Positions 6,812 to 9,520 of a stretch of DNA of 9,520 bases are shown piece after piece. Source of the stretch: Desulfurococcales archaeon ex4484_217_1 (lineage in GTDB: Archaea > Thermoproteota > Thermoprotei_A > EX4484-217-1); the NCBI GenBank assembly GCA_002254745.1, contig NJED01000042.1:1-9520 (forward strand), read 5' to 3'. The translations under genes and the position numbers were made by a program. Each line of letters begins with the position of its first letter. Positions within the stretch are counted from its first letter, which is position 1. The notes beneath the pieces were generated by a model. That model had not been told where the DNA came from and did no database searches. It saw only the letters and a program-made list of their open reading frames with translations.

Positions 6812-9520
6812 ATCAGTGTATAGTATGTCTCCTTCATTAATATGTCTACCTACAAGAACATGGCCTCTTATAGATATGGCTACTGCTTGACCTACTTTAG
6901 CTTCACCTATAGGTTTACCCCTATCTTGAATTTGCATTATTTCCCCAATACGTTTACCATCAGCTCTTATTAGGGGGTATCCTGGTTTAATTTTCCCGCC
7001 TAAAACTTCTATACCTACAATGGCTGGAGCACTTCTTCTAAAAATACAACCCGGGATTATCCTTATTTTAGCAGGTCTAATAAGCTTAAGTAGTTCTCTT
7101 AACTTCTCTCTTTCCCTTTCCTTAGCAAGCCATTCTTCATAAGCTTCTAGAAGTCTATAAATAACGTTATCACTAAATATCCTAACACCTTCCCTACTTG
7201 CCTCTTCCTCCACCCCTGGAAGGGCTTTAACATTAAAAGCTAGTACAACACCATAGAATTTATTCTTCTTCAGAGATGTTGAAGCTTCAATAATATCTCT
7301 TCTACAGACAGGCCCCACATCAGCTAATCTAACCGGGATATTCTTCCTTTTTAAAGCTGTTATCAAGGCCTCTAACGTACCTAAAGTGTCTGCTTTAACA
7401 ACAACACCTACAATGTTTTTCATAACCCTTATACTAGCTACTTCCTCCTGAACTTTACGAACATACTCCTTAACCTTAGACATATCCTCAATAACGAAAA
7501 TAGGTGAACCGGCAAGAGCTCCATCAAGATTTGGAGCAGCTATTTTAACACCCGCAGCTGCAACAACATAGTTTACCTGCATAAACTTTTCTTCAGGAGC
7601 TCTTATTTCCTGCAAAGGTTTCGGCATACCTTTAGCAGGTCCTTCAGCATACATTAGCCTTTTAGTCATAAACTGCTGTGCTAGGCCAGCAAGAATAGCT
7701 AAAAGCTCAGGTATTCCCTCACCTGTTTTCGCAGATACAGGGACAATAGTTACCGTTCTAGTAAAGTCTCTTATTCTATCAAATCTATCAGCTCTAAACC
7801 CTAACTTGTACATTTCACCAATAATGTTGTATATTAGTTCTTCAAGCCTACTTTTAACTTTTTCATCCTGCTTCCTAAAGCTAATCAGGAATGGAGTGTC
7901 AGGATAGGGGTTCCATCCAGGTATTTTGTCGATTTTATTGGCAGCTATTAGGAATGGAACTTTACGTTCCTTAAGAATCTCTATGCTTTCAAAAGTTTGA
8001 TCTTTAAATCCTTCCATAATATCAACAACAAGAATTGCGAAATCAGCAACGCTACCGCCTCTCTTTCTAAGGTTTGAAAATAGTTCATGGCCTGGAGTAT
8101 CTATGAAAAGTAAACCGGGAATCTTAAGCTTTATAGGAAACATTTTCCTCAAAGGCTCACAAATCTTCTCAATAACGTATGTTGGAACAACACTAGCACC
8201 AACATGCTGAGTAATCTCGCCAGGCTCCTTCTTAGCAACAGTAGTACCCCTAATGTGGTCAAGGAGCGTCGTATTATGGACTATTACTCCATTGGCTATA
8301 AAGTTCTGTGTACTATCTACGCTTAAATCATATAAGTACCCGGTATACTGTATTTTCCTTATATTCTTTATTTTTACGAAAGTCACATAGTCAAATGTCG
8401 GTAGCTTTATTTTCTCAAAACTTCCTTTCCATGTTCTTCTCATAAACTGTAAAATAGGGTATTCCAAGTTCCGACAATGTTACAGCATGAATTAACCTAA
8501 CTCTCTTAATGTAGTCTCCGCTTAAGGGTATTTTTTCAACAATAATGTCACCACGCTTAGACTTGTTAATAATTTTCTTAAGTTTCTCTAGCTTAGTTCT
8601 CTCTACAAACCCTATGTGTGCCAAATATCTTTCCAGGTTTCTCCTACCCTTAATGTAAAGTACACCGTAAGTAGTATTCTTAATTATTTTTTCACGATAC
8701 TGGGATGTAATTCCGAATCTAAGAAGCAACCATTTCATCTGCTTTAAGAACATTGGTGAAGCAGATGAAACCTCGATACGGTTCTGTTTCACATTAACAG
8801 AGGCATCGGCGTCAAAATACCCTCTAATGAATGCTGAGGTAAAACGTAGAGGAGCTATTTGAACGATTTCAGGTAGCCTTAGATTTCTTGCTTTTCCTCT
8901 ATTGGGAAAATCAAAGATATACTTGAAGAACCTTTTAGCAGCTAAACCGCCTACAACCCTCGCATCCAAAACATTTTGCTTCTTAGAATCTATGATGTGT
9001 GTTGATGCTCCGAGCTCAGCTAGTCCTTTCTCAAATTCTTTTATGAGCGTTTCAGAACTACTGGTTAATCTGTCAAAGTTTGAAGAGCCATCACCAAACA
9101 TTAAGCCTGCAACATAGAATATTTTCTCCCAGCTTTCCTTAGACTTAGGTAGTTTCACCCACTTACTAGCATGTCCTGCTCTTCTCCTCCTATGAGAGAA
9201 CGTTATGAACTCAACAAGCTCATATAACTTGTAGTAATCTATGTTAAGTTTACTTACCATTAAAATGAGGTCTTCGCTTCTTAGCTTATTCTTATAGAAT
9301 CTATAGTAGTTGAACAATAACGTATTCACACACTTCTTCATATGTAGCCTTAAAGGAGATTTTCCTTGGCACAGCCACATAATCATCTTTTCCTTGGCAC
9401 AGCCACATAATCATCAGGGCTTAGATTTTCTGCTTTCTTCCACCCATTAATAGTTAGAAATGGGTGCTCAGGTGTCACTCTAACAGTACTGCCATCTGCT
9501 AGTTCAATTTCATATAGGAG
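6797..9520 (-). CDS. infB: Translation initiation factor aIF2 (IF2/eIF5B type), partial, interrupted by an intein
   Basis: This GTPase promotes subunit joining and initiator tRNA placement. The C-extein begins at 8272 with TTLLDHIRGT, the last part of the P-loop (GHVDHGK expected upstream, outside the window). It continues with the switch I region (ITQHVGAS), G3 DTPGHE, G4 NKID and G5 SAKTGEG. The later domains include AAAGVKIAAPNLDGALAGSP, VGVVVKADTLGTLEAL and VGRHINEGDILYTDLPEKH. There are two losses. In domain II, EGPAKG joins directly to MPKPLQEIR at 7622-7633, skipping about 45 residues (VLEVKEExGLGTTIDVIxYDG-type) while keeping frame. At 6797 homology ends after DLPEKH, about 35-45 residues early. 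The open frame running on to 6641 is only antisense ndk. The intein occupies 8273 to beyond the right end. Confidence 0.92.
8273..9520 (-). mobile_element. LAGLIDADG intein in aIF2 P-loop (N terminus outside window)
   Basis: This is a self-splicing protein insert with a homing endonuclease. Going down the minus strand: splicing block B TPEHPFL (9455-9475) then NGWKKAENLSPDDYVAVPRK; LAGLIDADG motif 1 YVAGLMFGDGS (9084-9116); motif 2 FIRGYFDADAS (8799-8831); then YLYDLSVDSTQNF (block F) and NGVIVHN (block G). It ends in His-Asn before Thr+1 (8270-8272). Both endonuclease aspartates and the penultimate His and terminal Asn are present. Block A with the first splice residue is outside. The frame breaks twice: a 28-bp duplication plus a probable extra A near 9360, and an extra T in the minus-strand TTTT near 8417-8420. 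Removing these restores one frame. Inteins at the GHVDHGK/T site are known in IF2 of Pyrococcus and Methanocaldococcus. Estimated full size is 480-500 residues. Confidence 0.92.
9360..9415 (+). repeat. Perfect tandem duplication, 28 bp, inside the intein
   Basis: Positions 9360-9387 are identical to 9388-9415. On the minus strand each copy encodes DDYVAVPRK, directly after splicing block B. The extra 28 bases shift the frame and create a stop just after the first copy. A functional intein would need a single copy, so this is a recent event or an assembly artefact, like the 59-bp duplication in IPK. Confidence 0.97.

Noticed and set aside
8902..9117. 71-residue plus-strand frame inside the intein
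   Set aside because: It is antisense to the LAGLIDADG endonuclease and has no start signal or homology.

Overview
The window is AT-rich archaeal DNA. It carries archaeal-only ribosomal proteins (L7Ae, S28e, L24e), an archaeal-type IF2, a GluRS with an archaeal N-terminal extension, the archaeal isopentenyl phosphate kinase and type 2 IPP isomerase, TATA-box promoters and GGTG-type ribosome binding sites. The GluRS signature (PNPDFVLHLGNARPA) and the DUF2118 protein point to a thermophilic member of the Thermoproteota (Crenarchaeota), perhaps close to Desulfurococcales. That placement is inference.

Layout. Positions 1-5375 hold a plus-strand operon-like run: the C-terminal part of an unrecognised protein, isopentenyl phosphate kinase (IPK), type 2 isopentenyl diphosphate isomerase (fni), geranylgeranyl diphosphate synthase (idsA), a DUF2118 protein and glutamyl-tRNA synthetase (gltX). 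The first enzymes form the late mevalonate pathway to archaeal membrane lipids: isopentenyl phosphate to IPP, IPP to DMAPP, then C20 prenyl diphosphate. After a 117-bp promoter and leader comes L7Ae (plus), then S28e on the minus strand, L24e and nucleoside diphosphate kinase (ndk) on the plus strand, and aIF2 (infB) on the minus strand running off the right end. The infB P-loop is interrupted by a LAGLIDADG intein that starts beyond the window.

The most striking property is the damage. The block from about 3100 to 6490 (DUF2118, gltX, L7Ae, S28e, L24e) reads cleanly. On both sides, nearly every gene carries a lesion. There are two perfect tandem duplications (period 59 bp in IPK, 28 bp in the intein), internal deletions of roughly 25 to 300 bp in fni, idsA, infB and at the ndk/infB junction, and single-base homopolymer frameshifts. 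These are essential single-copy genes with otherwise excellent conservation right up to each break. Assembly or sequencing error is therefore the simplest explanation, but the sequence alone cannot exclude real mutation.

The biology worth following up is the aIF2 intein, which keeps its endonuclease aspartates and C-terminal splicing residues, and a candidate kink-turn in the L7Ae mRNA leader that would suit autoregulation. I see no tRNA, rRNA, CRISPR array or insertion sequence, and I did not find a convincing new system.
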